This document shows positions 7,443-17,124 of a stretch of DNA of 64,000 nucleotides, piece after piece (within the stretch, counting starts at the first letter, position 1; every line of letters starts with the position of its first letter). The stretch covers positions 365,190 through 429,189 of the forward strand of contig NZ_FWFP01000003.1 in assembly GCF_900172215.1 (NCBI RefSeq), in the 5' to 3' direction. This stretch comes from Ruegeria meonggei (lineage in GTDB: Bacteria > Pseudomonadota > Alphaproteobacteria > Rhodobacterales > Rhodobacteraceae). The position numbers and the translations under genes were made by a program. The notes under the pieces are model-generated. The model did not search any database. It was not told the DNA's origin and saw only the letters and a list, made by a program, of their open reading frames with translations.

Positions 7443-10088
7443 ATGAAGGTGATTTTACGAATAGCCGGACGTGCCGTTCTGTTCTGTGCTCTTATGATAG
7501 CGCTTGGTTGGTCTGTATTGGCGTTGCCTTTCTTCTCGGAGCTTCGGGTTCCAATTTTAGAGAGGGTGCTTTCAGACCAAATCGGTCAAACGTTGTTTAT
7601 ACGAGGAGATGTCAGCATCGTTCTGGGTGCAACAAGCCACATCCATGCAACCGCAGTTGAAGTCCCAAGCGAGACAATTGCCAATGTGAGTTTGGCGACG
7701 CTGAAGGACCTTAAGCTAGAACTGAACCTGCCGGCGTTGATCAAAGGCCAGGTTGATATCGACAACTTGATTGTAGACGGCTTGAAAGTCAGAATGCTGA
7801 CTAACAAGAACGGGACGCACAGTTGGACAGCAAACAATCGACCTGAGGTCAGTTTGACGACGTCGGGGCTGCAGAATGACACTGACGGCATTCTTGACTT
7901 CTTGAGCGATAAAACAGCCGCATTCACTTCGGTTGCGCTGATCGTCGAAAATAATACGACAGGCTTTGAATTCGATTTCAACCTAACAAATCTACACTTG
8001 GATCAAGTGGATGATGATGCGGGTGTTACCGTTACAAGCCACGGAACCGTGAACGGTCAGGACTTCCAAATCAAAGGCGATTATCCAAGAGGTCAACCAT
8101 TCACGACAACTGCAAACTTCGGTGCGATGAAGCTTGATTTCAACGGGGCTCCGATCACATCGCAGAATGGTGGCGGTTTCGATGGCAAACTGACGTTGGA
8201 CACAGGCGAAATTGGCGACTTACTCGAAGTGCTGAGGCTCGACCGTGATCTTGAGGGGCAAGCAACCTTGGCAGCAGAGATACGCAGCCAGAACCCACAA
8301 CTGAAAATTACAGATATCACAACAGCTTTAAACCTTTCTAAAGGTCAAAAGCTGACAGCGGAGGGTTCTGTCGGAGATTTGTTAGATTTTGCGGGTATAG
8401 ATCTGACTGTCGACGGACGCTTTTATCCTGAGGGAAACCCACCTGAAACAGCCACGGATCTGAAGGATTTGAAGCTGACCGACTTATCAACTCATATTGT
8501 TGGTACGGATGGCGCATTGGAGTTTCAGGATCTGATTTTAACAACAAACGCATTCGACAATGAATTAAAGCGGGTCGGCCCAGTCAGTATTGGTCGCGTA
8601 TTTCGGGCTAATGAGGGCAATCTGATGCTTGAAGACATCGCGTTGCAGGCCGGGCCGCAGGATCGGCCATACGTTACCGCTCAAGGGAACATCAAAGACC
8701 TGCTGCGGCTGAAGGACATCGACTTTGGCGGCACTATGTCGATACCAGCTTCGGTGGTCTTTCGAGACCAAGACGAGAAAGACGCAAAAACGCTTGGCAG
8801 CATAGAGGGCAATTTTTCTTTCGATGATTTGCAAGGGTTCCTCAGTCTCAACGAGTTTGATGCGCAGACAGTAGATACCGACGTATGGGAGCTGAAAACT
8901 CAGGCAAAGCTTGGAAATGTAGATGATTTTGAGAATCTGTCCTTTGATTTCAACCTAGATGTCAAAGACAGTGCTTTGTTCCTGAGCGCCCTTAACCTGA
9001 AAAAGATCAATGCCGGGCCGTTGAAGTTCAGCCTGTCCGCAAATGGAAAAAAAGAGAAGTTCTCAAGTGTCATCGCGCTGTTAACCGGAAAGTCGAAGCT
9101 GAATGCCAAGTTGGAGACATCCGTAGCTGGCGCGCGACCCAAAACGCAAGGCAAGGTTTCCAGCCAGAGTATCGTGCTTCAGGATGTCAAAAATGCTATT
9201 TCCATCGTTTCGCGAATTGGAGCAAGCTTCCGACAGCGCGGTACCGAAGAAGCAAAATCCGCTAGGTCGAAAGCCAAGGCTTCTGATCTGATAGAAGTAG
9301 AGGATTTTCTGCTCGATCAGGATGTTGATGTAACCATTGATATCAAAAAAATTGAAGGCCAACGGGCGATAACCAGCTTGTCCAGCCAACTCACGGCCAA
9401 GGACGGCATCGCACAACTTGGGCCGGTCGACGTAGCCTATGATGGTGGTCATTTCTCCGGCACGGCGAAGATGAACGTGGCAAAGACACCCCAGCTTCTT
9501 TCAATTCAAGGCACAACGAAAGACTGGAATCTGGCAGACGTCCTGGATGCATTCAAGGTCAAATACGCGGCTGAGGGGCGGCTCCATGGGAGTTTCGAGT
9601 TTGTCGGAAACAGGCGTTCACTAGACGTGTACTTGAACTCTATGAAGGGTTCTGCTTCGATTCTGATGTCAAATGGTGGGATTGCAACCAGTCTTCTCGA
9701 ACTGTCCGGCCTTGGTATATTTCCATGGTTGTTTTCTGAAGAACTCAGAAAAGGATACAGTAAGATCACATGCCTTGCCGTGCCTATTAAAGTCGATGCA
9801 GGCAACGTCTCTTTCAGCTCGTTTGTCGCCGAGACCAAAAAAGTTCAACTAGTTGCCCGTGGCGAGCTGGATTGGAAAAAGAACTCGATTTCAATCCACG
9901 CAGAAGCCCGAAAGCTTGGCAGGCCGCTGTCACGCAGCGCCTGGCCTTTCGAAGTCGTAGGAACGCTGACGCATCCGAAAATCAAACTTCTTCATCACAA
10001 TATCTTCCAGAAACGCGCGGACGGCGCGACGAAGCTGCCTCTTACCAGAAAATCCTGCATTCCAGATATTGACCAATTGAGACAGTAG
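7443..10088 (+). CDS. AsmA-family protein
   Basis: An 881-residue protein with one N-terminal membrane anchor (RAVLFCALMIALGWSVLALPFF) followed by a long periplasmic region of repeated beta-rich segments. These carry AsmA features: FIRGDVSIVLGATSHIHATAVEV near residue 50, the LDLKGKLSD-like LKDLKLELNLPALIKGQVDIDNLIVDGLKVRML, and a C-terminal AsmA_2-like block (GSASILMSNGGIATSLLELSGL). AsmA/TamB relatives form hydrophobic-groove bridges for phospholipid transport to the outer membrane. ATG 7443 was taken because the membrane anchor follows directly; an earlier in-frame start at 7419 would add eight residues. It is a single-gene unit. Confidence 0.85.
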   Translation: MKVILRIAGRAVLFCALMIALGWSVLALPFFSELRVPILERVLSDQIGQTLFIRGDVSIVLGATSHIHATAVEVPSETIANVSLATLKDLKLELNLPALIKGQVDIDNLIVDGLKVRMLTNKNGTHSWTANNRPEVSLTTSGLQNDTDGILDFLSDKTAAFTSVALIVENNTTGFEFDFNLTNLHLDQVDDDAGVTVTSHGTVNGQDFQIKGDYPRGQPFTTTANFGAMKLDFNGAPITSQNGGGFDGKLTLDTGEIGDLLEVLRLDRDLEGQATLAAEIRSQNPQLKITDITTALNLSKGQKLTAEGSVGDLLDFAGIDLTVDGRFYPEGNPPETATDLKDLKLTDLSTHIVGTDGALEFQDLILTTNAFDNELKRVGPVSIGRVFRANEGNLMLEDIALQAGPQDRPYVTAQGNIKDLLRLKDIDFGGTMSIPASVVFRDQDEKDAKTLGSIEGNFSFDDLQGFLSLNEFDAQTVDTDVWELKTQAKLGNVDDFENLSFDFNLDVKDSALFLSALNLKKINAGPLKFSLSANGKKEKFSSVIALLTGKSKLNAKLETSVAGARPKTQGKVSSQSIVLQDVKNAISIVSRIGASFRQRGTEEAKSARSKAKASDLIEVEDFLLDQDVDVTIDIKKIEGQRAITSLSSQLTAKDGIAQLGPVDVAYDGGHFSGTAKMNVAKTPQLLSIQGTTKDWNLADVLDAFKVKYAAEGRLHGSFEFVGNRRSLDVYLNSMKGSASILMSNGGIATSLLELSGLGIFPWLFSEELRKGYSKITCLAVPIKVDAGNVSFSSFVAETKKVQLVARGELDWKKNSISIHAEARKLGRPLSRSAWPFEVVGTLTHPKIKLLHHNIFQKRADGATKLPLTRKSCIPDIDQLRQ

Positions 10089-10447
10089 TTTCAGAGCTCA
10101 GTTTCAAACTCGACCACATGCGAATGGCCGATAGACATGGTCATCTGGCTCTGTTCAAGTTCCGATCAACAATTCAGAATGTCCTGGCGGTGTGAGCGTC
10201 GATCGCGGCCCCAAACCGGACTCTCAACACCCTTTAGAATTGCCGCGGTCGCAATCCGCAAAGCCGCCATTCGCTGGAACAGCAAGAAGCAAGGCTAGGC
10301 GATCGCAAAAAGTCTTCCATCATTTTCCTCAATATCCGCTAGGGCTTAGAGTCCGACATTCGTGCTTTCTCCGAAATAGGGGATGGTTCTTTTACTGTCT
10401 TTTGGTGCAAGACAGGATGTCGCCGCTCTTACTGACGGATATGAAAC
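10089..10447. other. Intergenic region upstream of the cyanophycin operon
   Basis: No gene seen. It holds one copy of the dispersed hairpin repeat (10240-10278) and must contain the promoter of the cyanophycin operon, but I cannot identify convincing -35/-10 elements. Confidence 0.4.
10240..10278. repeat. Dispersed intergenic hairpin repeat
   Basis: TGCCGCGGTCGCAATCCGCA followed by AAGCCGCCATTCGCTGG matches the repeat consensus described for 56290-56346 at most positions. Confidence 0.55.
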
Positions 10448-11614
10448 GTGTTGAGACTTATCAAGAATGCGCACCTCTATTCGCCTGCACCTTTTGGTTT
10501 GGGCCATATTCTCACCGCAGGTGAACGCATCATTTACGTCGGTAGCGTAGCGCCCGAATTGCCGGATCAGCTTCAGGCCGAGGTCATTGACGTCGACGGT
10601 GCAGCGGTTGTTCCGGGATTGATTGACGGACACGCGCACATCACGGGCGGCGGCGGTGAAACCGGACCAGCCAGTCGGGTGCCGCCGATGGTCCTGTCCT
10701 CTTTCACACGTGCCGGTGTCACTTCGGTCATTGGAGTCCTGGGCACCGACGATCTGACCCGCAATACGCAGACGCTGGTGCAGCAGGCCTATGGGCTGCG
10801 GGCCGAGGGGCTTTCGGCCTGGTGTCACACCGGTGGCTATCATGTCCCGCTAACCACTCTCACCGGTTCAGCCCGCGGAGATATCGTGTTCCTAGATCCG
10901 GTCATCGGCGTTGGGGAATTAGCGATCAGTGATCATCGGTCGAGCCAACCGACATTGGATGAGTTTCTTCGGATTGCAAGCGAGGCGCATGTCGCGGGAT
11001 TGATGACTGGAAAAGCGGGGATTGTGCATTGCCATATGGGAGATGGCGAGCGGGGGTTGTCAATGTTGGAGAAAGCTATCGCGACTTGCGAAATTCCCGC
11101 ACGCGTCTTCAATCCAACCCATGTCAATCGCAATAAGCCACTTTTCGAACAGGCCGTCGCGCTGGCGCGGCACGGATGCTACATCGACGCTACCGCGTTC
11201 CCCTGTGAGCATATCGAACCGGGCATCTCTGCCTCCGAGGCCTACATCCAATTTCGCGATTTAGGTGGTAATGCGGACCGGTTTACGATCAGCTCTGACG
11301 GTGGCGGTTGCCTGCCTGCCTTTGACCGTGATGGCAATTTGACACGGTTCGGTGTGGGATTGTCGGACACTTTGCCCGAAACCCTGCGCGACCTTACAGA
11401 TCGGGGAGTATCCCTGTCCGAAGCGCTGGCTCCGTTGACCTCGAATGTCGCCGATCTACTGAAGTTACCCCGAAAAGGGCGTCTGAAAGTTGGCATGGAC
11501 GCGGATCTGGTGGTTCTTGACGAATACACGGCTGTACGGCATGTGATGGCCCGGGGGGAATGGCATGTCCGCGATGGCCAGATAGTCCAGCGCGGTATGT
11601 ATGAACAAGTTTGA
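10448..11614 (+). CDS. iadA: Isoaspartyl dipeptidase (beta-aspartyl peptidase), IadA-like
   Basis: A 388-residue amidohydrolase that would split beta-Asp-Arg, the product of cyanophycinase, into Asp and Arg. Metal ligands by comparison with E. coli IadA: H62 and H64 (GLIDGHAHITGGGGE), H196 (HCHMGDG), H225 (NPTHVNRN) and D284 (ISSDGGG). The carboxylated bridging Lys of E. coli IadA (IGVKCAISDHRS) is replaced by Glu157 in IGVGELAISDHRS; some amidohydrolase subtypes do bridge metals with Glu. Starts with GTG at 10448. First gene of the cyanophycin operon, 54 bp before cyanophycinase, which supports the assigned substrate. Confidence 0.9.
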   Translation: MLRLIKNAHLYSPAPFGLGHILTAGERIIYVGSVAPELPDQLQAEVIDVDGAAVVPGLIDGHAHITGGGGETGPASRVPPMVLSSFTRAGVTSVIGVLGTDDLTRNTQTLVQQAYGLRAEGLSAWCHTGGYHVPLTTLTGSARGDIVFLDPVIGVGELAISDHRSSQPTLDEFLRIASEAHVAGLMTGKAGIVHCHMGDGERGLSMLEKAIATCEIPARVFNPTHVNRNKPLFEQAVALARHGCYIDATAFPCEHIEPGISASEAYIQFRDLGGNADRFTISSDGGGCLPAFDRDGNLTRFGVGLSDTLPETLRDLTDRGVSLSEALAPLTSNVADLLKLPRKGRLKVGMDADLVVLDEYTAVRHVMARGEWHVRDGQIVQRGMYEQV

Positions 11615-11668
11615 GCGTCCGCGCGGTCCCGGTGGCTGCCCGCTATAGCACCGGAAGGTAGTTGAGAC

Positions 11669-12523
11669 ATGTGCCCTGCACCCGTAGATGCAGAGACCCC
11701 GCGCGGGTACATTATTCCGATTGGCGGCGGTGAAGACCGCGCTAAGGAAATGCAGATTCACCGAAAGTTTGTGGAACTGTCCGGCGGTGCCGAAGCCGAT
11801 ATTGTCGTGATTCCAACAGCCTCGATGCTGGAAGAAACAGGGCCAGACTATAACCGTATCTTTTCCGAGCTGGGCGCAGGCAAGGTTGAATTCCTGCCGA
11901 TCTCACGCAGGGCCGATTGCGACAACCCTGATTTTGCCGAGATGCTGGACCGCGCGACCGGGATTTTTTTGACCGGTGGGAACCAGTTGCGCCTGTCAGC
12001 GATTCTTGGAGGGACTCTAGTCGCCCAAAAAATACGCCGCCGGAATGCGATCGGTGTACCGGTTGCAGGTACTTCGGCAGGTGCCTCGATCATGTCCGAG
12101 CATATGGTTGCGGGCGGCAGCAGCAACTCAGCCCCGGCTGAAGGCAACATCACACTTGCACCTGGTATGGGTCTGACCAATGCCGTCATCATCGATCAGC
12201 ATTTCACGCAGCGAAACAGGCTTGGGCGCCTGCTAACGGCCTCATCTTTCAACCCTTTCTTGATTGGGTTGGGAATTGACGAAGACACGGCTGCCTTCAT
12301 CGGTCCCGACAATGTCTTTGAAGTGATCGGCAGCGGTTCGGTGACCGTGGTGGATGCCAGCGAGTTGACCCATTCATCAATGTGGGATGCGCGCCGGGGC
12401 GAAGCACTGAGCCTTCTTGGTCTTCGGCTTGACGTTCTGGGCGAAGGGTGCCGTTATGATCTGACGGCTCGCCAGGCTTTTCCGCCGGATGAGCATATGG
12501 CGTTCTGCACATTGCCGGATTAG
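11669..12523 (+). CDS. cphB: Cyanophycinase
   Basis: A 284-residue serine peptidase of family S51 that cleaves cyanophycin (multi-L-arginyl-poly-L-aspartate) into beta-Asp-Arg dipeptides. The nucleophile is Ser136 in VAGTSAGAS; the conserved DQHFTQRNRLGRL (His178) and GLGIDEDTA (Glu205) motifs of the family are present, as is the N-terminal IPIGGGED loop. No signal peptide, so it is intracellular and acts on internal granules. It sits between the dipeptidase and the synthetase genes. Length and motif order are normal. Confidence 0.93.
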   Translation: MCPAPVDAETPRGYIIPIGGGEDRAKEMQIHRKFVELSGGAEADIVVIPTASMLEETGPDYNRIFSELGAGKVEFLPISRRADCDNPDFAEMLDRATGIFLTGGNQLRLSAILGGTLVAQKIRRRNAIGVPVAGTSAGASIMSEHMVAGGSSNSAPAEGNITLAPGMGLTNAVIIDQHFTQRNRLGRLLTASSFNPFLIGLGIDEDTAAFIGPDNVFEVIGSGSVTVVDASELTHSSMWDARRGEALSLLGLRLDVLGEGCRYDLTARQAFPPDEHMAFCTLPD

Positions 12524-12577
12524 TCCGGGGATGAGGCCGCCAGCGGGGGGATGAATAGCTAACCAACGGGGAGCCTC

Positions 12578-15373
12578 ATGAAAATAATCTCGACCAATGT
12601 CTTTGTCGGCCCGAATGTCTGGGCCAGTTTTCCGGTCATTCGCCACGTCATCGATCTGGGTGTTCTGGAAGAGTGGCCCTCGGCAAAAATTGGACCCGAG
12701 TTTATCGACGCCTTGATCAAGGCGCTTCCTGGTCTGGCTGAACATGGCTGTTCTTTTCGCGAACCCGGGGGCTTCATCCGCCGCTTGCGCGAAGATGAGG
12801 GCACCTGGCTGGGTCATGTGCTGGAACATTGTGCGATAGAGGTTCAGAATGTGGCCGGTTCGGATGTAACCTTTGGCCGAACGCGCAGCACAGGCGAACC
12901 CGGCCGGTACAATATGGTTTATGAATACCGCCAGCGCGATGTCGGTCTAGATGCAGGCAAGTTGGCAATGCGTCTGCTGATGCATCTTTTGCCGCAATCC
13001 CTCAAGGAACAGGTGGATTACGATTTCGACCCGGACTTTAACTGGGACGATGAACTGCGCAGCTTTGTGCTGCGGGCGCAGCGCAAAGAATTTGGCCCGT
13101 CAACCGGGTCGCTGGTCAAGGCCGCGCAAGGGCGCGACATCCCGTGGATCAGGCTGAATTCAGGCTCGCTGGTGCAGTTCGGGCATGGGAAGTACCAGAA
13201 ACGCATTCAGGCAACCATCACATCAGAGACCAAACATATCTCGGTCGAGATTTCCTGCGATAAGGAAGACACCCACAACCTGCTGAACGATCTTGGCCTG
13301 CCGGTACCACAGCAGCGCATGGTCTATTCCCCGGGCGAAGCGGTACGCGCTGCCGGACGAATTGGACACCCGGTGGTCGTCAAGCCTTTGGACGCCAATC
13401 ACGGGCGCGGTGTTTCAATCAACTTGAACTCGGACGAAGAGGTCGAGGCCGGCTTTGCCGAAGCCAAAGAGCATTCCCGCAGCCGTGCTATCCTGGTGGA
13501 GAGCTTTATCACCGGCTTTGATCACAGGATGCTGGTTGTGGACAACAAGCTGGTCGCGGTGGCCAAGCGGGTTCCCGGGCATGTCATTGGCGACGGCACG
13601 CACACGATTGCCGAACTGGTCGACATCGTGAACCAGGATCCGCGCCGAGGCATCGGGCACGAAAAAGTGCTGACCATGCTCGAAATCGATAATCAGGCCA
13701 CACGCCTGATGGAGAATGCGGGCGTGAGTACAGAGACCGTGTTGCCGGATGGCGAGATTTTCTATCTCCGGTCGACGGCGAACCTGTCCACTGGCGGCAC
13801 CGCAATCGACCTGACGGATGTGGTGCATCCCGACAACCGTGATATGGCCGAACGCGCGATCATGGCCGTGGGGCTGGATGTGGGCGGTGTGGACTTTCTG
13901 ATCGACGATATCACCAAATCCTACAAGGATATCGGTGGCGCAATCGTCGAAGTGAACGCAGCCCCTGGCTTTCGGATGCACGTAGCCCCGTCCGAAGGTC
14001 AGCCGCGCGATGTGGCCGGGAAAGTGATCGACATGCTGTTCCCGACCAACGAGGAAACCCGCATCCCGATTGCGGCGATCACAGGTACCAACGGCAAGAC
14101 AACGACGTCACGGATGCTGGGTCATATCATGAAAACCAGCGGCAAGACCGTTGGTATGACCTCGACCGACGGCGTTTATGTGGACGGCAAGCTGAGCGTG
14201 AAGGGCGACATGACAGGGCCCAAATCCGCGCAGATCGTCCTGCGCGATCCGGCGGTTGATTTTGCCGTGATGGAAACCGCACGCGGCGGTCTTGTTCGGT
14301 CAGGTCTGGGTTATCAGCGCTCAAACGTGGCAGCATGTCTGAATGTTTCGGCAGATCATTTGGGTCTTGGCGGCATCAACACGGTCGAGGAACTGGCCGT
14401 CGTCAAGCGCGTGGTGGTAGAGAGCTCTACGGATACGGCCGTGCTGAATGCCGATGACATCAATTGTCTGAAAATGGCTGACTACGCCGGAGCGGATCAG
14501 ATCTTCTATGTGACCATCAATCCGGGGCACAGTCTGGTCAAAGAACATATCAAGGCAGGCGGCAAGGCCATCGTGCTTGAAAAGGGCATGAATGGTGACA
14601 TGCTGACCATTTACGACAACGGGCTTCATATCCCGGTTCTGTGGGCACATCTGATCCCGGCGACGTTGGAAGGAAAAGCGATTTTCAACGTCCAGAACGC
14701 GATGTTCGCCACCGCGATGGCCTATAGTTTCGGAGTGGATCTTGACAATATCCGCCACGGGCTGCGCACGTTCGACACCAGCTATTTCCAGGCACCTGGG
14801 CGGATGAATGTCTATGATGAACATCCCTTCAAGGTGATCCTGGACTATGGCCACAATCCAGCCGCGTTGAAGGCGATGGCGGCGCTGGCCGATCAGTTGG
14901 AGGTCAAGGGCCGCAGATTGTGTGTTGTCGCGATGCCCGGCGACCGGCGCGATGAAGACATTGTAGACGGGGCCGCCGCGTTGGCCGGACACTTTGATCA
15001 TTACATCTGCAAAGCGGATGACCGCCGCCGCGGTCGCGGGCATGACGAGGTGCCGCAGTTGATGCGTCAGGCCATGATCGAAAACGGTGTGGACGCTGCA
15101 GCGATCACGATCATCCCGGACGAGGTCGAAGCCGTGAGCGCCGCGTTGGAGCAGGCTGCACAGGGCGATCTGCTAGTAATCTTTGGTGACGACACAACGC
15201 GTTGCTGGAAACAGATCATTTATTTCAACTCTGATGGTGAAGCACCCGAGGCCGCGCCGATGGCAAGCCCCACCGAGCCCGCATTCGAAGACATGTTCGA
15301 AGGCGACCAGAACCTGATCCGGGACGAGCGTGGTGTGCGTCTGGCCCGTGACATCAGTGAAGACGCGGATTGA
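12578..15373 (+). CDS. cphA: Cyanophycin synthetase
   Basis: A 931-residue enzyme that alternately adds Asp to the poly-Asp backbone and Arg to each Asp side chain, using ATP twice. Domain order is as in CphA1. An N-terminal domain (residues 1-160, MKIISTNVFVGPNVWASFPV) is followed by an ATP-grasp domain (about 210-490: VVKPLDANHGRGVSINL, ILVESFITGFDHRMLVV, GGVDFLIDD, VEVNAAPGFRMH). A C-terminal Mur-ligase domain follows from about residue 495 (AAITGTNGKTTTSRMLG, GLVRSGLGY, APGRMNVYD, DYGHNPAALKAM). ATG follows GGGGAG closely. It is somewhat longer than the cyanobacterial enzyme, with an acidic tail. The next gene overlaps or abuts its stop. Confidence 0.95.
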   Translation: MKIISTNVFVGPNVWASFPVIRHVIDLGVLEEWPSAKIGPEFIDALIKALPGLAEHGCSFREPGGFIRRLREDEGTWLGHVLEHCAIEVQNVAGSDVTFGRTRSTGEPGRYNMVYEYRQRDVGLDAGKLAMRLLMHLLPQSLKEQVDYDFDPDFNWDDELRSFVLRAQRKEFGPSTGSLVKAAQGRDIPWIRLNSGSLVQFGHGKYQKRIQATITSETKHISVEISCDKEDTHNLLNDLGLPVPQQRMVYSPGEAVRAAGRIGHPVVVKPLDANHGRGVSINLNSDEEVEAGFAEAKEHSRSRAILVESFITGFDHRMLVVDNKLVAVAKRVPGHVIGDGTHTIAELVDIVNQDPRRGIGHEKVLTMLEIDNQATRLMENAGVSTETVLPDGEIFYLRSTANLSTGGTAIDLTDVVHPDNRDMAERAIMAVGLDVGGVDFLIDDITKSYKDIGGAIVEVNAAPGFRMHVAPSEGQPRDVAGKVIDMLFPTNEETRIPIAAITGTNGKTTTSRMLGHIMKTSGKTVGMTSTDGVYVDGKLSVKGDMTGPKSAQIVLRDPAVDFAVMETARGGLVRSGLGYQRSNVAACLNVSADHLGLGGINTVEELAVVKRVVVESSTDTAVLNADDINCLKMADYAGADQIFYVTINPGHSLVKEHIKAGGKAIVLEKGMNGDMLTIYDNGLHIPVLWAHLIPATLEGKAIFNVQNAMFATAMAYSFGVDLDNIRHGLRTFDTSYFQAPGRMNVYDEHPFKVILDYGHNPAALKAMAALADQLEVKGRRLCVVAMPGDRRDEDIVDGAAALAGHFDHYICKADDRRRGRGHDEVPQLMRQAMIENGVDAAAITIIPDEVEAVSAALEQAAQGDLLVIFGDDTTRCWKQIIYFNSDGEAPEAAPMASPTEPAFEDMFEGDQNLIRDERGVRLARDISEDAD

Positions 15374-15387
15374 GCGGAGGCTCGGAA

Positions 15388-17124
15388 ATGGACCGGATTG
15401 AAGAGCTTGAGACCGCGCTGACAATTGCAAGCGCGACTGTCGACCATATTCAGGTTGATGACGCCCGGCGCCTGACTGGGCCGGGCCTGCTTTGGGACCG
15501 ACCCGGCGCGGTGATAGACGTGTTTTTCACCGATATTGATGCCAAGCAGGTCACCGCCTTGTGGGAGAACCACGCGCGTCGTGTGCTGGACGCGCTTGGG
15601 TGGCAGGATCAGGACCTGACCCACCGCATCTTTACGGGTGGCGTCAATTTGGCGATCTCGGCGCCAATGGATCAGCTCTATTCCGCGATCTTCGCGGCGC
15701 AAACCGCCTGGCATTTTTGTGCCGCCGAACTGTTGGCATCCGAGCCCGGAGATTTCGATCAGATGGTTGTGGATGTAAAAGGCGTGATGGAGAAAGAAGC
15801 CAACCCTGCGCTGATCGCCTGGATCGCGGCAGCAGAAGTGCAAGGTGTGGATATCCTCTGCGATGATGATGACGTATCGATCGGGCATGGGACGGGCAGT
15901 CAAACCTGGCCGGTCGATGCGCTGCCAGCCTCTGATGAAGTAGACTGGTCTGCTCTGCACAATATCCCGGTCGCGTTCATCACCGGAACCAACGGCAAAA
16001 CCACCACAACCCGGTTGCTTGAGGCGATCGCACGCGCTTCGGGCAAGGTCGCCGGGCTGACCTCGACCGAATTTGTGCGCGTGGGTGACGATATTCTGGA
16101 CCGTGGCGATTACTCAGGCCCCGGCGGCGGGCGGATGTTGCTGCGCGACAAACGGCTGGAGGTCGCCTGTCTTGAAGTCGCACGGGGAGGCATTCTGCGT
16201 CGAGGTCTACCGACTCGCGCGGCCACAGCGGCGGCGGTCACCAATGTGGCGAACGACCATCTTGGGCAATACGGGGTTAACACGGTGCCAGAACTGGCTC
16301 AGGCCAAGTTCGCCGTACATCGCACACTGGCCGAGGGTGGCGTGCTGGCCCTGAATGCCGATGACAACTATGTCCGCGCCGAATCGGAGAATACATCTGC
16401 GAATATCTGGTGGTTTTCGCTGGACTCACAGAATGACCTGATCCGGCAGGCTCGTGACGCGGGCAAGTGCTGCGCGTATGTACGGCAGGGAGATATCGTC
16501 TTTTTCGACGGCGCAGCGGAACAGGTGGTGATCGCAGTTTCCGATGTCCCCCTGACCATGGGCGGCGCTGCGAAGTACAATATCCTGAACGCGCTGGCGG
16601 CCTTGTGCCTAGCCTTGGCACTGAATTTGCCCGTTCAGGCGGCTCGGGATGGATTGGCCGGTTTCAAGCCAGACGCCAAAGATAACCCAGGTCGTTGCAA
16701 CGAGTTTCAGCACAACGGGGCCCGGGTTTTCGTGGATTTTGCACATAATCCGCATTCGATTTCGGCAGTTTGCGATGCGTTATCGAGCCTGCATGCAAAA
16801 CGGCGTTTCATAATGCTTAGCCACGCTGGGGACAGATCGGATCAAGATATCCGCGAGGTAACTGCGACAGCGCTGAAATTCCAGCCCGACATAGTTGTCG
16901 CAACCGAGTTAGAAGGGTATTTAAGAGGTCGCGAATTAGGAGAAATTTCTGATCTGATCGAACGAACGGCGTTGGAACATGGGTATGATGCGAAACAAAT
17001 ACTCAGAGCTACTTCGCCCTCACAGGCTGCTTCACTGATACTTGAAATGCTGGAGCCCGGTGATATTGCTTTGCTGCTTGTGCTATCCGATCGCGAAGCC
17101 GTTCTAGCGATGCTTGACAGTTAA
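15388..17124 (+). CDS. Stand-alone Mur-ligase-type protein related to the C-terminal half of cyanophycin synthetase
   Basis: A 578-residue protein 14 bp after cphA. Residues 195-578 form a Mur-ligase module: FITGTNGKTTTTRLLEAIA P-loop, GLTSTEFVRVGDDILDRGDYSGPGGGRMLLRD, EVARGGILRRGLPTRAA, VTNVANDHLGQYGVNTV, and FVDFAHNPHSISAV. Residues 1-190 are not ATP-grasp and are not recognised; they contain HRIFTGGVNLAISAPMDQLYSAIFAAQTAWH. With one ATP site only, it could make one of the two amide bonds of cyanophycin, modify its ends, or act on the dipeptide. ATG 15388 was chosen for its GGAGG site; a TTG at 15370 would overlap the cphA stop. Function inferred from position. Confidence 0.82.
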   Translation: MDRIEELETALTIASATVDHIQVDDARRLTGPGLLWDRPGAVIDVFFTDIDAKQVTALWENHARRVLDALGWQDQDLTHRIFTGGVNLAISAPMDQLYSAIFAAQTAWHFCAAELLASEPGDFDQMVVDVKGVMEKEANPALIAWIAAAEVQGVDILCDDDDVSIGHGTGSQTWPVDALPASDEVDWSALHNIPVAFITGTNGKTTTTRLLEAIARASGKVAGLTSTEFVRVGDDILDRGDYSGPGGGRMLLRDKRLEVACLEVARGGILRRGLPTRAATAAAVTNVANDHLGQYGVNTVPELAQAKFAVHRTLAEGGVLALNADDNYVRAESENTSANIWWFSLDSQNDLIRQARDAGKCCAYVRQGDIVFFDGAAEQVVIAVSDVPLTMGGAAKYNILNALAALCLALALNLPVQAARDGLAGFKPDAKDNPGRCNEFQHNGARVFVDFAHNPHSISAVCDALSSLHAKRRFIMLSHAGDRSDQDIREVTATALKFQPDIVVATELEGYLRGRELGEISDLIERTALEHGYDAKQILRATSPSQAASLILEMLEPGDIALLLVLSDREAVLAMLDS

